Source of the DNA: CAYQEC01 sp964569015 | GTDB taxonomy: Bacteria > Actinomycetota > Acidimicrobiia > Spongiisociales > UBA5794 | NCBI GenBank assembly: GCA_964569015.1 | Contig: CAZMSN010000001.1 | Coordinates: 1 to 64,000, forward strand | Length of the DNA: 64,000 nucleotides | Reading direction: 5' to 3' | In this document: one piece after another, positions 8,372 through 15,980 of the stretch | Layout of the letters: the number at the start of each line of letters is the position of its first letter | How positions within the stretch are numbered: the stretch's first letter is position 1 | Translations under genes and position numbers: made by a program | Notes under the pieces: model-generated | The model's input: only the letters and a program-made list of their open reading frames with translations | Database searches by the model: none | Told to the model about the DNA's origin: nothing

Positions 8372-8721
8372 TGCCTGCGCCGAAGAAGGGACCCCGTCTC
8401 GGGGGAAGCCCGTCTCACCAACGCAAGATCCTCGCCAACCTGGCGGCATCGCTGATCGAGGAGGAGCAGATCACGACGACGGTGACCAGGGCCAAGGCGC
8501 TGCGGCCCTATGTCGAGAAGATCATCACCACCGCCCGGCGGGGCGACCTTCATTCGCGCCGGCTCATCCTCCGTAAGATCGAGGACACCGAAGTCGTTAC
8601 GAAGCTCTTCGACGATGTCGCGCCTCGGTATGCCGATCGGCCCGGCGGCTACACCCGCATCACCAAGCTGGGCCCCCGTCGTGGCGACGGCGCCGAGCTG
8701 GCGATGATCGAGTTCGTTTGA
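8371..8721 (+). CDS. rplQ: 50S ribosomal protein L17
   Basis: L17 lies near the exit of the peptide tunnel. The 116 residues contain RLGGSPSHQRKILANLAASL and the tail GGYTRITKLGPRRGDGAEL. It ends the alpha operon, and its ATG overlaps the rpoA stop. The stem GTCCC/GGGAC at 8751-8765 downstream has no T-run and is not called as a terminator. Confidence 0.97.
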   Translation: MPAPKKGPRLGGSPSHQRKILANLAASLIEEEQITTTVTRAKALRPYVEKIITTARRGDLHSRRLILRKIEDTEVVTKLFDDVAPRYADRPGGYTRITKLGPRRGDGAELAMIEFV

Positions 8722-8781
8722 GCGACACCTGCGGAACAGCCTTTTCCCCCGTCCCTGATCGGGACACAGGCTGACACCCTG

Positions 8782-9339
8782 ATGCGGTCCCGCCGTTTTC
8801 ACGTCAAGCAGCTCCTCGAGGGCTACGTTCCTGATCCCGGGCAGGAGCCTGATCACGACGCCATGATGCGGCTCGTGTCCGGCGACGGAGAGGTGCTCTC
8901 GGAGAATCACTTCGATCCCGGTCACTTCACGGCGAGCGGGTTCGTGCTGGCACCGGAGCGCTCTCGCCTCGTGCTGGTGCATCATGTCCAACTCGGGATG
9001 TGGGTCCAGCCGGGAGGACACGTCGATCCCGAGGACGCCGATGTGCTCGCTGCTGCCGAGCGCGAGATCTACGAGGAGACCGGCCTCGACGGCCTGGCGC
9101 GACTCGGCGATGGGCTGTTCGACGTCGACGTGCACGTCATCCCGGCACGACCCACCGCCCCGAGTCACCGCCATTTCGATCTGCGATTCCTCTTCGTGGC
9201 CACCGGCGAGGCGCTGCGGGTGTCGCCCGAGTCGTTCGACGTGCAATGGGTGACGCTCTCCGAGATGGAGACGATGGGCACCGACGCTTCGGTGCGCCGG
9301 GCTTCCCGCAAGCTCGTCGAGGAGATGAGGTCGCCGTGA
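8782..9339 (+). CDS. NUDIX hydrolase
   Basis: The 185-residue protein has a NUDIX box, GGHVDPED...REIYEETGL, around residues 78-100; the box carries a one-residue insertion before the REUXEE part, as in the subset with a GGHVDPxD start. Such enzymes cleave nucleoside diphosphates linked to another group, with Mg2+ held by the EE pair. The substrate cannot be deduced. The gene sits between rplQ and truA, a place usually occupied by nothing or by energy-coupling genes, and may be on its own transcript. Confidence 0.85.
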   Translation: MRSRRFHVKQLLEGYVPDPGQEPDHDAMMRLVSGDGEVLSENHFDPGHFTASGFVLAPERSRLVLVHHVQLGMWVQPGGHVDPEDADVLAAAEREIYEETGLDGLARLGDGLFDVDVHVIPARPTAPSHRHFDLRFLFVATGEALRVSPESFDVQWVTLSEMETMGTDASVRRASRKLVEEMRSP

Positions 9340-9384
9340 GCCGGGGTATGCTCCCCGTTCCAGGATCGGGGCCGGGAGAACGCC

Positions 9385-9918
9385 ATGGGTGAAGTGTTCA
9401 GCAGACTCCTGCAGACTCTCCGTCTCGAGCGTGATCCCTTCGTGTGGATGGACCTCAACGACCGTGCCACCGGCGACGCCCTCCTCCTCGTTGTGGGCAC
9501 CCGCTTCATCTGGTTCCTCGGCGCCGTCGGATTCGGTCGGTTCAACGACCTGATCGACTTTCGAGTCTGGGACACGCTGGTGCGCTGGATCATCAGCGGG
9601 CTGTTCTTCTGGCTCCTCTTCGCGGCCATCACCTGGGCCGTGATCCGCTATCTGCTCGAGGCCGGCGGCGATTTCGCGACGTTGCTTCGCATCACCGGCT
9701 TCGCATACCCCACGCTGCTCGTGATCCTGTTCGTCGACTCCTTCATCGCCAACCCGGGCCTCGCCTTCGTGGTGGGGGCAATCTGGATGCTGGCGATCGT
9801 GGCCCGAGGCGTGCAGTTCGTGTCCGACCTGCCGATCGACCGGGCGGGGATGGCGGCCGTCGCCGGCCTGGCGGGGGCGACCATCGTGATCCAGGTGGTC
9901 AGGGGGCTCCCACTCTGA
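9385..9918 (+). CDS. Predicted membrane protein, Yip1-like
   Basis: The 177 residues hold about four to five hydrophobic segments (around 33-50, 67-90, 105-125, 127-150 and 155-175). An N-terminal amphipathic part (LLQTLRLERDPFVWMDLNDRATGDALLL) resembles Yip1-domain proteins, but this is recognition of general pattern only. It starts at ATG 9385 and is followed six bases later by truA, so the two are probably co-transcribed. A TATGCT box lies at 9346-9351. Confidence 0.65.
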   Translation: MGEVFSRLLQTLRLERDPFVWMDLNDRATGDALLLVVGTRFIWFLGAVGFGRFNDLIDFRVWDTLVRWIISGLFFWLLFAAITWAVIRYLLEAGGDFATLLRITGFAYPTLLVILFVDSFIANPGLAFVVGAIWMLAIVARGVQFVSDLPIDRAGMAAVAGLAGATIVIQVVRGLPL

Positions 9919-9923
9919 AGGCA

Positions 9924-10658
9924 ATGGCCACGTTCCGGATCGATTTCGGCTACGACGGCTCCGGTTTCCACGGCTACGCCCGCCAGGAGGGGGTGCGCAC
10001 CGTGCAAGCCGACCTAGAGGACGCGCTGTTCCGGCTCACGGGTCCTGTCGACACTGAGGTGGCCGGGCGAACCGACAAGGGAGTGCACGCCACGGGCCAG
10101 GTCGTGAGCTTCGTGGCTGAGGTGGGCCTCGACGTCGACCGGGTGCGCCGCTCCCTCAATCGGCAGCTCGCTCCCGAGATCGCGGTGAGTTCCGTTCGGG
10201 TCGTCCCCAACGGATTCAGCGCCCGGTTCTCCGCGATCGCACGGGCTTACCGCTACTTCGTCCTCAACCGGGAGGCGCCCGATCCCTTCCTGGCGCGCAC
10301 GTCGTGGCATTACGAGACGCCACTTGACGCGGGGGCGATGGCCCAGGCGGCCCTCCATCTCGTCGGTGAGCACGACTTCAGCTCCTTCTGCCGCAAGGCG
10401 CGTGGCCGGAGCATGGTGCGGCTGGTGCGGCACGCCGAGTGGTCCGACGCCGGTGACGGCCTGCTGGTCTTCGACGTGGAGGCCGGCTCGTTCTGTCATC
10501 AGATGGTGCGCTCCTTCGTCGCGCTCTGTGTCGAGGTGGGACGTGGCCGGGTGGACGCCGACGACGTGCCGGGAATCATCGCGGCGCGGGACCGTCATGC
10601 TGCCAAGGGCGCGGCCCCGCCTCATGGCCTCACCCTGGTGCGAGTCGACTACCCGTGA
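9924..10658 (+). CDS. truA: tRNA pseudouridine(38-40) synthase TruA
   Basis: TruA makes pseudouridine at positions 38-40 of the tRNA anticodon arm. The 244 residues start ATFRIDFGYDGSGFHGYARQ; the catalytic Asp is D51 in GRTDKGVHA. RAYRYFVLN and FCHQMVRSFVALCVEVGRG are further family motifs. The ATG at 9924 is six bases after the preceding stop. A 36-base repeat array starts ten bases after its own stop. Confidence 0.95.
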   Translation: MATFRIDFGYDGSGFHGYARQEGVRTVQADLEDALFRLTGPVDTEVAGRTDKGVHATGQVVSFVAEVGLDVDRVRRSLNRQLAPEIAVSSVRVVPNGFSARFSAIARAYRYFVLNREAPDPFLARTSWHYETPLDAGAMAQAALHLVGEHDFSSFCRKARGRSMVRLVRHAEWSDAGDGLLVFDVEAGSFCHQMVRSFVALCVEVGRGRVDADDVPGIIAARDRHAAKGAAPPHGLTLVRVDYP

Positions 10659-10667
10659 CCCGCGGCG

Positions 10668-10869
10668 AACCCAGGGTTGGCACGCCGGGTTTTCGAGGCT
10701 ACGAACCCAGGGTTGGTACGTAGGGTTTTCGAGGCTACGAACCCAGGGTTGGTACGTAGGGTATTCATGGTTGTCAGCCCACGGTTCGTGAAATGTCGTC
10801 TGCTGTCTGTGAACCGTGGGCTGTGGTGCAGGGTTTTCGAGGCTGTCAACCCAGGGTTGGCACGCGGGG
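10668..10869 (+). repeat. Array of 36-base imperfect tandem repeats (array 1)
   Basis: Six units begin at 10668, 10704, 10740, 10776, 10812 and 10848, exactly 36 bases apart; the last is cut after about 22 bases. Most units start AACCCAGGGTTGG and contain GGGTTTTCGAGGCT. Units 4 and 5 differ and create a perfect 12-bp inverted repeat: AGCCCACGGTTC at 10776-10787 and GAACCGTGGGCT at 10811-10822, around a 23-base loop. Because AACCC-A-GGGTT is itself palindromic, both strands read as 12-residue repeats starting NPG. It fills most of the truA-rplM gap (10659-10974). A related array lies at 15720-15971. Confidence 0.9.
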
Positions 10870-10885
10870 ATGCATCGGCGGTGAG

Positions 10886-10915
10886 TTGGCGAAGCACGCC
10901 GGCTTGCCGTAACAT
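10886..10915 (+). promoter_or_regulatory. Candidate promoter of rplM-rpsI
   Basis: TTGGCG at 10886-10891 and TAACAT at 10910-10915 are 18 bases apart, just downstream of repeat array 1. The spacing equals that of the infA promoter candidate. Transcription would start near 10922, about 53 bases before rplM. Confidence 0.45.
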
Positions 10916-10917
10916 AC

Positions 10918-10944
10918 GGCGCCGCTCCCGGATCCGGGGGCGCC
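10918..10944 (+). promoter_or_regulatory. Nested hairpin in the rplM 5-prime leader
   Basis: GGCGCC at 10918-10923 pairs with GGCGCC at 10939-10944 and encloses a second hairpin, CCCG-GATC-CGGG at 10927-10938. There is no T-run behind it. It lies at the start of the predicted rplM mRNA and could be an L13-type autoregulatory leader or only a stability element. The role is inference. Confidence 0.4.
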
Positions 10945-10974
10945 TCCGTGTTTGCCCTCCTCAACGGATTTTGC

Positions 10975-11433
10975 ATGAAACCGAAGCTGCAGAAGACCTT
11001 CTCGCCCCGGCCCGGCGACATTGTGCGCGAGTGGCACGTCGTCGACGCGACCGGCGTTCCACTGGGCCGTCTGGCGTCGACGGTGGCGACCCTGCTTCGC
11101 GGCAAGCACCGTCCCACCTTCGCCCCGCACGTGGACGGAGGAGACTACGTCGTCGTTGTCAACGCCGAGAAGGTCGCCGTTACCGGCAACAAGGAAACTG
11201 CCAAGATGTACTACCGCCACTCGGGATACCCGGGTGGACTGCGTGGCCATTCGCTCGCCGAGATGCGGCAGCGCTTCCCGGAGCGCATCATCCAGAGCGC
11301 GGTTCGGGGCATGCTCCCCAAGAACCGGCTGGGCCGTCAGATCTTCGGCAAGCTCAAGGTGTACGCCGGTCCGGAGCATCCCCACGCCGCGCAGAATCCC
11401 CAGCCCTTCGAGATTGGAAAGGTCGAAGCCTGA
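10975..11433 (+). CDS. rplM: 50S ribosomal protein L13
   Basis: L13 is an early-assembly large-subunit protein. The ATG at 10975 gives 152 residues (MKPKLQKTFSPRPGDIVREW); VDATGVPLGRLAS and KMYYRHSGYPGGLR are the signatures. An upstream in-frame start at 10948 would add nine residues not seen in the family. The stop overlaps the rpsI ATG (TGATG), the usual rplM-rpsI pair. Confidence 0.96.
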   Translation: MKPKLQKTFSPRPGDIVREWHVVDATGVPLGRLASTVATLLRGKHRPTFAPHVDGGDYVVVVNAEKVAVTGNKETAKMYYRHSGYPGGLRGHSLAEMRQRFPERIIQSAVRGMLPKNRLGRQIFGKLKVYAGPEHPHAAQNPQPFEIGKVEA

Positions 11434-11825
11434 TGGCCAAGCCCCTCGTGCAAGCAACCGGCCGCCGCAAGAGCTCGGTCGCTCGCGTCCGGCTCTATGA
11501 CGGTACCGGCAAGGTCACCCTGAACGGGAAGACAATCGAGGATTACTTCCCGCAGCCGGCACTTCGCCTCCGGGCCCTCGAGCCACTGCGAACCACCGAT
11601 TCCGAAGCGCGCTTCGACGTCACCGCCACGATCGAGGGTGGGGGGACCACCGGGCAGAGTGACGCGCTGCGACTCGGCATTGCCCGAGCCCTCGTCGGGG
11701 TGGACGCCGAGATGCGGCCTGTCCTGAAGAGAGAGGGCCTCCTCACCCGTGACGCCCGCCGCGTGGAGCGCAAGAAGTACGGCCTCCGCAAAGCCCGCCG
11801 CGCTCCCCAGTTCACCAAGCGCTGA
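11433..11825 (+). CDS. rpsI: 30S ribosomal protein S9
   Basis: S9 reaches the P-site tRNA with its C-terminal tail, ending here QFTKR. The 130 residues contain ATGRRKSSVARVRLYDGTGK and GGGTTGQSDALRLGIARAL. The ATG at 11433 is coupled to the L13 stop. glmM follows 11 bases later, so the four genes rplM-rpsI-glmM (and glmS through the ribozyme) may share transcription. Confidence 0.97.
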   Translation: MAKPLVQATGRRKSSVARVRLYDGTGKVTLNGKTIEDYFPQPALRLRALEPLRTTDSEARFDVTATIEGGGTTGQSDALRLGIARALVGVDAEMRPVLKREGLLTRDARRVERKKYGLRKARRAPQFTKR

Positions 11826-11836
11826 GCCGGGCGACG

Positions 11837-13156
11837 ATGGCAAACGGAGACCGGCTCTTTGGAACGGATGGCGTTCGAGGACATGCCAACCGCGAGTTGA
11901 CGGTCGACCTCGCGGTCGATCTCGCCAGGGCTGCCGGCGAGGGCAGCGACGGCCCCGTCGTCATCGGGCGAGACACCCGTCGCTCGAGTCCCATGTTCGC
12001 CGATGCCCTTCACGCCGGATTCAACTCGGTGGGCGTCGACACCGTCGACCTCGGCGTCATCCCGGTGGGGGCGGTTTCCCGACTCACCATCGACACGGGC
12101 GCCCAGTACGGGGTCATGGTGAGCGCCTCGCACAATCCGGCCGAGGACAACGGCATCAAGTTCCTCGGACGCGACGGGGCGAAGCTCTCGGACGAGCGCG
12201 AGGCCGCTATCGAGACCCGCTACCGCAAGGGCGGGCCGTGGCGGAGCCCGACCGGCTCGTTGATCGGCATGCAGTCGGTCATGGCCGACGCCGTCGACCG
12301 CTACCTCGATCGTCTCAAGGCCGATGCCTCGTATTCGCTGCGAGGCATGGAATTTGTGCTCGACTGCGCTCACGGTGCCGCGTTCTCCGCCGCCCCAGAG
12401 CTGTTCCGCCGGCTGGGCGCCGCCGTGGAGGTTCACAACGCCGAGCCGGACGGCACGAACATCAACGCGGGATGCGGCGCGACCCGTCCGGAGTTCCTCA
12501 GCGACAAGGTCGGTGGCCGGGTCGGCTTCTCGTTCGACGGTGATGCCGACCGCCTCATGGCGGTCGACGAGGACGGCGCCATCGTCAACGGTGACGTGAT
12601 CATGGCCATTCTCGCCAGGCACCTGAAGGAGCGCGACAAGCTCAAGCACGATGTCGTTGTGACGACGGTCATGTCGAATCTCGGCTTCCGCCGGGCGATG
12701 GAGGCTCTCGGGATCGAGGTCCACCAAACGACGGTGGGGGATCGCTACGTGCTCGAGGAGATGCGGAACATCCGGGCCGTGCTTGGCGGTGAGCAATCGG
12801 GCCACATCATTCTGGAGGACCGCACCACCGGAGACGGTCTGCGCACCGCGGTGCGTCTCGCCGAGGTTCTCGCCGCCACGGGGCAACCGTTGCGTGAGCT
12901 GCGCGAAGTCATGACCGAGTTCCCCCAGGTGCTCGAGAACGTCCGGGTCGCCGATCGGGCAGGCCTGGAAGGCTGCAGCGCGGTTTGGGATGCGGTCCGC
13001 GAGGCCGAGGAACGTCTCGGCGACGATGGGCGTGTGCTGGTGCGGGCGTCCGGGACGGAGCCACTCGTGCGGGTGATGGTGGAGGCTCGTACCCGTGGGG
13101 TCGCCGACGAGATAGCCGGCGCGGTCCGCGATGTCGTCGTCAGCGAGCTGGGCTGA
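11837..13156 (+). CDS. glmM: Phosphoglucosamine mutase
   Basis: GlmM converts glucosamine-6-phosphate to glucosamine-1-phosphate on the path to UDP-GlcNAc and peptidoglycan. In its 439 residues the phosphorylated serine is S98 in VSASHNPAEDNG, the Mg2+ loop is FDGDADRLM, the sugar-binding loop GEQSGH and the phosphate-binding RASGTEPLVRVM. It is directly upstream of the glmS ribozyme and glmS, so both steps from fructose-6-phosphate to GlcN-1-P are together. Confidence 0.97.
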   Translation: MANGDRLFGTDGVRGHANRELTVDLAVDLARAAGEGSDGPVVIGRDTRRSSPMFADALHAGFNSVGVDTVDLGVIPVGAVSRLTIDTGAQYGVMVSASHNPAEDNGIKFLGRDGAKLSDEREAAIETRYRKGGPWRSPTGSLIGMQSVMADAVDRYLDRLKADASYSLRGMEFVLDCAHGAAFSAAPELFRRLGAAVEVHNAEPDGTNINAGCGATRPEFLSDKVGGRVGFSFDGDADRLMAVDEDGAIVNGDVIMAILARHLKERDKLKHDVVVTTVMSNLGFRRAMEALGIEVHQTTVGDRYVLEEMRNIRAVLGGEQSGHIILEDRTTGDGLRTAVRLAEVLAATGQPLRELREVMTEFPQVLENVRVADRAGLEGCSAVWDAVREAEERLGDDGRVLVRASGTEPLVRVMVEARTRGVADEIAGAVRDVVVSELG

Positions 13157-13236
13157 TCGCTCCGCCGGCAGCACAATCTCGATGGTCCGGTACCCTTTCT
13201 AATACAACTGAACACCGACCGGAGATCCAACACTCG

Positions 13237-13372
13237 AGCGCCTGCCCTCACGATGCGTGAGGTGACGAGGCAGAGGGATAATCGATCAGTCGGCGGGTGC
13301 CCTCTCGGCCGCTCACGGCCGTGACGGGGTGGAGCAAAGCCCGGGAGCGATCCCGGGGACAGAAACCGCCCC
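13237..13372 (+). ncRNA. glmS ribozyme (self-cleaving, GlcN6P-responsive riboswitch)
   Basis: The sequence matches the glmS ribozyme in order. The cleavage-site motif AGCGCC is at 13237-13242, with cleavage expected between A13237 and G13238. P1 is CCTCACG/CGTGAGG (13246-13252 and 13256-13262), followed by GACGAGG. AGAGGG (13272-13277) pairs with CCCTCT (13300-13305) around the conserved ATCGA and TCGGCGGGTG core. P3 is CGGCCG-CTCA-CGGCCG at 13306-13321. P4 is GGGGTGG (13326-13332) with CCGCCCC (13366-13372) and encloses P4.1, CCCGGGA-GCGA-TCCCGGG at 13340-13357. Stems differ in sequence from Bacillus examples as I remember them, but the pairing is kept. It ends 63 bases before glmS, the gene this class controls: glucosamine-6-phosphate triggers cleavage and mRNA loss. 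Confidence 0.94.
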
Positions 13373-13435
13373 GATGTGAGGCGGGGTCAACGATTCCGCA
13401 GCCCTCCGGTCCCCACAACTGGAGGTTGTGCGCGC

Positions 13436-15259
13436 GTGTGCGGAATCATGGGTTATGTCGGTCCGAAACAGGCCGCTCCGGTGCTCCTCGACGGTTTGCG
13501 CCGTCTCGAGTACCGCGGGTATGACTCGGCGGGCATCGCGGTCACTAGCGGCACGATCAGTGTCCGGAAGGCAAAGGGCAAGATCGATCGGCTGGCGGCC
13601 CTCCTCGACGCTGATCCTATTGCAGGGACCATCGGCATCGGGCACACCCGCTGGGCCACTCACGGTGAGCCCAGCGACATCAACGCCCATCCCCATCCCG
13701 ACGCGTCGGGGGATTTCGTCGTGGTGCACAACGGCATCATCGAGAACTTCCAGACCCTGCGTGAGGAGCTCGAGGCGGACAATTGCGTGTTCGCCTCCGA
13801 CACTGACACCGAGATCCTCGCCCATTTGGTCGCCCGGGAGTACGCGGGCGATCTGGCTGCCGCGGTGAGAGCGGCAGTGGCCAAGGCACAGGGTGCCTAT
13901 GCCCTGGTGGTGATGACCCGTCACGAGCCGGACACGATCGTGGCGGTGCGGCGTATCAGCCCTCTCGTGGTGGGCCTCGGCGACGGGGAGACCTTCCTGG
14001 CATCCGATATCCCGGCGGTGCTGCACCGAACTCGCACGTTCAAGATCATCGAGGACGGTGAGCTTGTCGTGATCAACACCGAGGGCGCTCGCATCGAGAC
14101 CATCGGCGGTGAGGCCATCGAGCGGGAGCCGGTGCACATCGATTGGGATGCCGCGCAAGCCGAGAAGGGCGGCTTCGAGCATTTCATGGCGAAGGAGATC
14201 CACGAGCAGCCTGCCGTCATCACCGAGACCTTGGCGGGGAGGCTCCACGAGGACGGCACGGTGTGGCTCGAGGACGTGCGTTTCGACGACGACTTCGCTC
14301 GTTCCATGGAGCGCATCTGGATCACCGCATGTGGCACCGCGTATCATGCCGGCCTCGTCGGCAAGGAGATCTTCCGGCGCATCCTGCGAATCCCGACGTC
14401 GGTGGAGTATGCCCACGAGATGCGCTACGCCGACCCGCTGGTGGGACCGCGCAACCTCACGGTGGCGATCAGCCAGTCCGGAGAGACGGCCGACACTCTC
14501 GCCGCCGCTCGGCTGGCGCGCCAGCGGGGATCCCGACTGCTGGCGATGACCAACGTCGTAGGCAGCACCCTGAGCCGCGAGGCCGATGACATCCTCTACA
14601 CCCGGGCTGGGCCAGAGATCTCGGTGGCGTCGACCAAGGCCTACATGGCGATGCTGATCGCCCAGTATCTGCTGGCGCTTCATATCGGTCGGGCGCGCGG
14701 CGTCGTAGACGCCGAGCTGGCGGAACGAGTGGTGCACGGCCTGAGCGTGCTCCCGGGCCAGGTGGAGGACGTGCTGCAACACGAGGCGAGCATCGCCGCC
14801 GTCGCTGAACGTATCGTCGGCGTCGATGACATCTACTTCATCGGCCGCGGGCTCGACTATGCGGTAGCGATGGAGGGCTCCCTGAAGCTGAAGGAGATCA
14901 GCTACCTGCATTCGGAGGCGATGCCTGCCGGCGAACTCAAGCACGGTACGTTGGCCCTCGTCACTGCCGGCGTTCCGGTGATGGTGGTCATCACCCAGCA
15001 GGCCGTGTACAGCAAGACGATCTCGGCGGTGCAGGAGGTGAAGGCCCGCGGCGGAATGGTGATCGCCGTCGCTTACGAGGACGACGTCGAGATCGGCAAG
15101 TTCGCTGACATGGTGCTGCGCATCCCGCGCGCCGATGATCTTTTGGGACCGGTGTGTGCGGTCGTTCCGTTGCAGCTTCTCGCGTATCACGTGGCTCGAC
15201 TTCGCGGCAACGACATCGATCAGCCGCGCAATCTAGCCAAGAGCGTGACGGTGGAGTGA
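13436..15259 (+). CDS. glmS: Glutamine--fructose-6-phosphate aminotransferase (isomerizing)
   Basis: GlmS makes glucosamine-6-phosphate from fructose-6-phosphate and glutamine. The GTG at 13436 places Cys as residue 2 (MCGIMGYVGPK), which must be the N-terminal nucleophile after Met removal; this fixes the start. The glutaminase domain spans about 1-220 (GHTRWATHGEPS, DFVVVHNGIIENF); two SIS domains follow (CGTAYHAGLVGKEI; QSGETADTLAA) and the end is QPRNLAKSVTVE. The length is 607. GGAGG at 13421-13425 can pair with CCTCC at 13403-13407, which might further tune translation. Confidence 0.97.
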   Translation: MCGIMGYVGPKQAAPVLLDGLRRLEYRGYDSAGIAVTSGTISVRKAKGKIDRLAALLDADPIAGTIGIGHTRWATHGEPSDINAHPHPDASGDFVVVHNGIIENFQTLREELEADNCVFASDTDTEILAHLVAREYAGDLAAAVRAAVAKAQGAYALVVMTRHEPDTIVAVRRISPLVVGLGDGETFLASDIPAVLHRTRTFKIIEDGELVVINTEGARIETIGGEAIEREPVHIDWDAAQAEKGGFEHFMAKEIHEQPAVITETLAGRLHEDGTVWLEDVRFDDDFARSMERIWITACGTAYHAGLVGKEIFRRILRIPTSVEYAHEMRYADPLVGPRNLTVAISQSGETADTLAAARLARQRGSRLLAMTNVVGSTLSREADDILYTRAGPEISVASTKAYMAMLIAQYLLALHIGRARGVVDAELAERVVHGLSVLPGQVEDVLQHEASIAAVAERIVGVDDIYFIGRGLDYAVAMEGSLKLKEISYLHSEAMPAGELKHGTLALVTAGVPVMVVITQQAVYSKTISAVQEVKARGGMVIAVAYEDDVEIGKFADMVLRIPRADDLLGPVCAVVPLQLLAYHVARLRGNDIDQPRNLAKSVTVE

Positions 15260-15327
15260 GGCTCCTCACTCGATGATGTGAGATGGCCGCCCTTCTCGTC
15301 CCTGCGGCCGGGGTAGGCTCCCGGCCC

Positions 15328-15702
15328 ATGAACGTCATCGGGATCGGCGTCGATCTCACCGAGGTGGATCGGGTGCGCCGCCTCCTCCGCAAGTACGGGG
15401 AGCGTTTCCGCGCCCGTTGCTTCACCGAGCACGAGTGGGACTATGCCCATCGCTATGTCGACCCGTCGGCCCGACTTGCTGCCCGCTTCGCCGGCAAGGA
15501 GGCCGTGATGAAGAGCCTCGGAGCGGGGTGGCGGCACATCCCCTGGCGCGACGTCGAGATCACCGGCGGCGGCGCCCCGCAGGTGAACCTGGCAGGCGCC
15601 GCGGCTCGGCGGGCGGAGGCGATCGGCGCCGTGCGAGTCCTGGTGACCATCACCCATACCGACGATCGGGCGCTCGTGTTCGCCATGTCCCTCGGCGACT
15701 GA
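15328..15702 (+). CDS. acpS: Holo-[acyl-carrier-protein] synthase
   Basis: AcpS transfers 4-phosphopantetheine from CoA to acyl carrier protein. IGIGVDLTEVDRV at the N-terminus holds the Mg2+-binding Asp, and FAGKEAVMKSLG holds the other ligand. The ATG at 15328 gives 124 residues and fits the family; an upstream ATG at 15283 would add 15 non-conserved residues. Repeat array 2 begins 18 bases after its stop. Confidence 0.95.
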   Translation: MNVIGIGVDLTEVDRVRRLLRKYGERFRARCFTEHEWDYAHRYVDPSARLAARFAGKEAVMKSLGAGWRHIPWRDVEITGGGAPQVNLAGAAARRAEAIGAVRVLVTITHTDDRALVFAMSLGD

Positions 15703-15719
15703 GACACCCTCCTGTTGCC

Positions 15720-15971
15720 AACCCAGGGTTGAGGAGCCGGGTTTTCATGGTTACCAGCCCACGGTTCGTGGAATGTCGGCCCACTGTCTGTGAACCGTGG
15801 GCTGTGGTGCAGGGTTTTCGAGGCTGCCAACCCAGGGTTGAGGAGTCGGGTTTTCGTGGTTACCAGCCCACGGTTGGGGAACGGTGTGAACTGTGGGCTG
15901 TGAGGCCGGGTTTTCCTGGCTGGGAACCCTGGGTTGGGATGGCCGCGAGCCATGGGCTGTGGTCTCGTAGA
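15720..15971 (+). repeat. Array of 36/24-base imperfect repeats (array 2)
   Basis: Units begin at 15720, 15756, 15793, 15829, 15865, 15889, 15925 and 15949, giving lengths 36, 37, 36, 36, 24, 36, 24 and about 23, so the building block may be 12 bases. Units start AACCCAGGGTTG or AGCCCACGGTT and share GGGTTTTC with array 1. The 12-bp inverted repeat of array 1 recurs exactly (15756-15767 with 15792-15803) while the loop differs at several bases. It fills the acpS-nnrDE gap. Confidence 0.9.
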
Positions 15972-15973
15972 AT
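15968..15973 (+). promoter_or_regulatory. -10 box (TAGAAT) of nnrDE at the array edge
   Basis: TAGAAT matches TATAAT at 5 of 6 positions and ends 7 bases before the GTG of nnrDE, as expected for a leaderless transcript. It straddles the end of repeat array 2. No good -35 is visible 16-18 bases upstream. Confidence 0.45.
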
Positions 15974-15980
15974 CAACGGC

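Noticed and set aside
8751..8765. Stem GTCCC-TGATC-GGGAC after rplQ as terminator
   Set aside because: Only 5 bp and no T-run on either strand.
10677..11436. Long open frames through repeat array 1 (NPGL...RRVFEAT repeats, both strands)
   Set aside because: They arise because the unit is 36 bases (12 codons) and palindromic at its core; they run into rplM or truA in other frames and have no ribosome-binding site.
10668..15971. 36-base repeats as CRISPR arrays
   Set aside because: Units follow each other without spacers, differ among themselves, and no cas genes are present.
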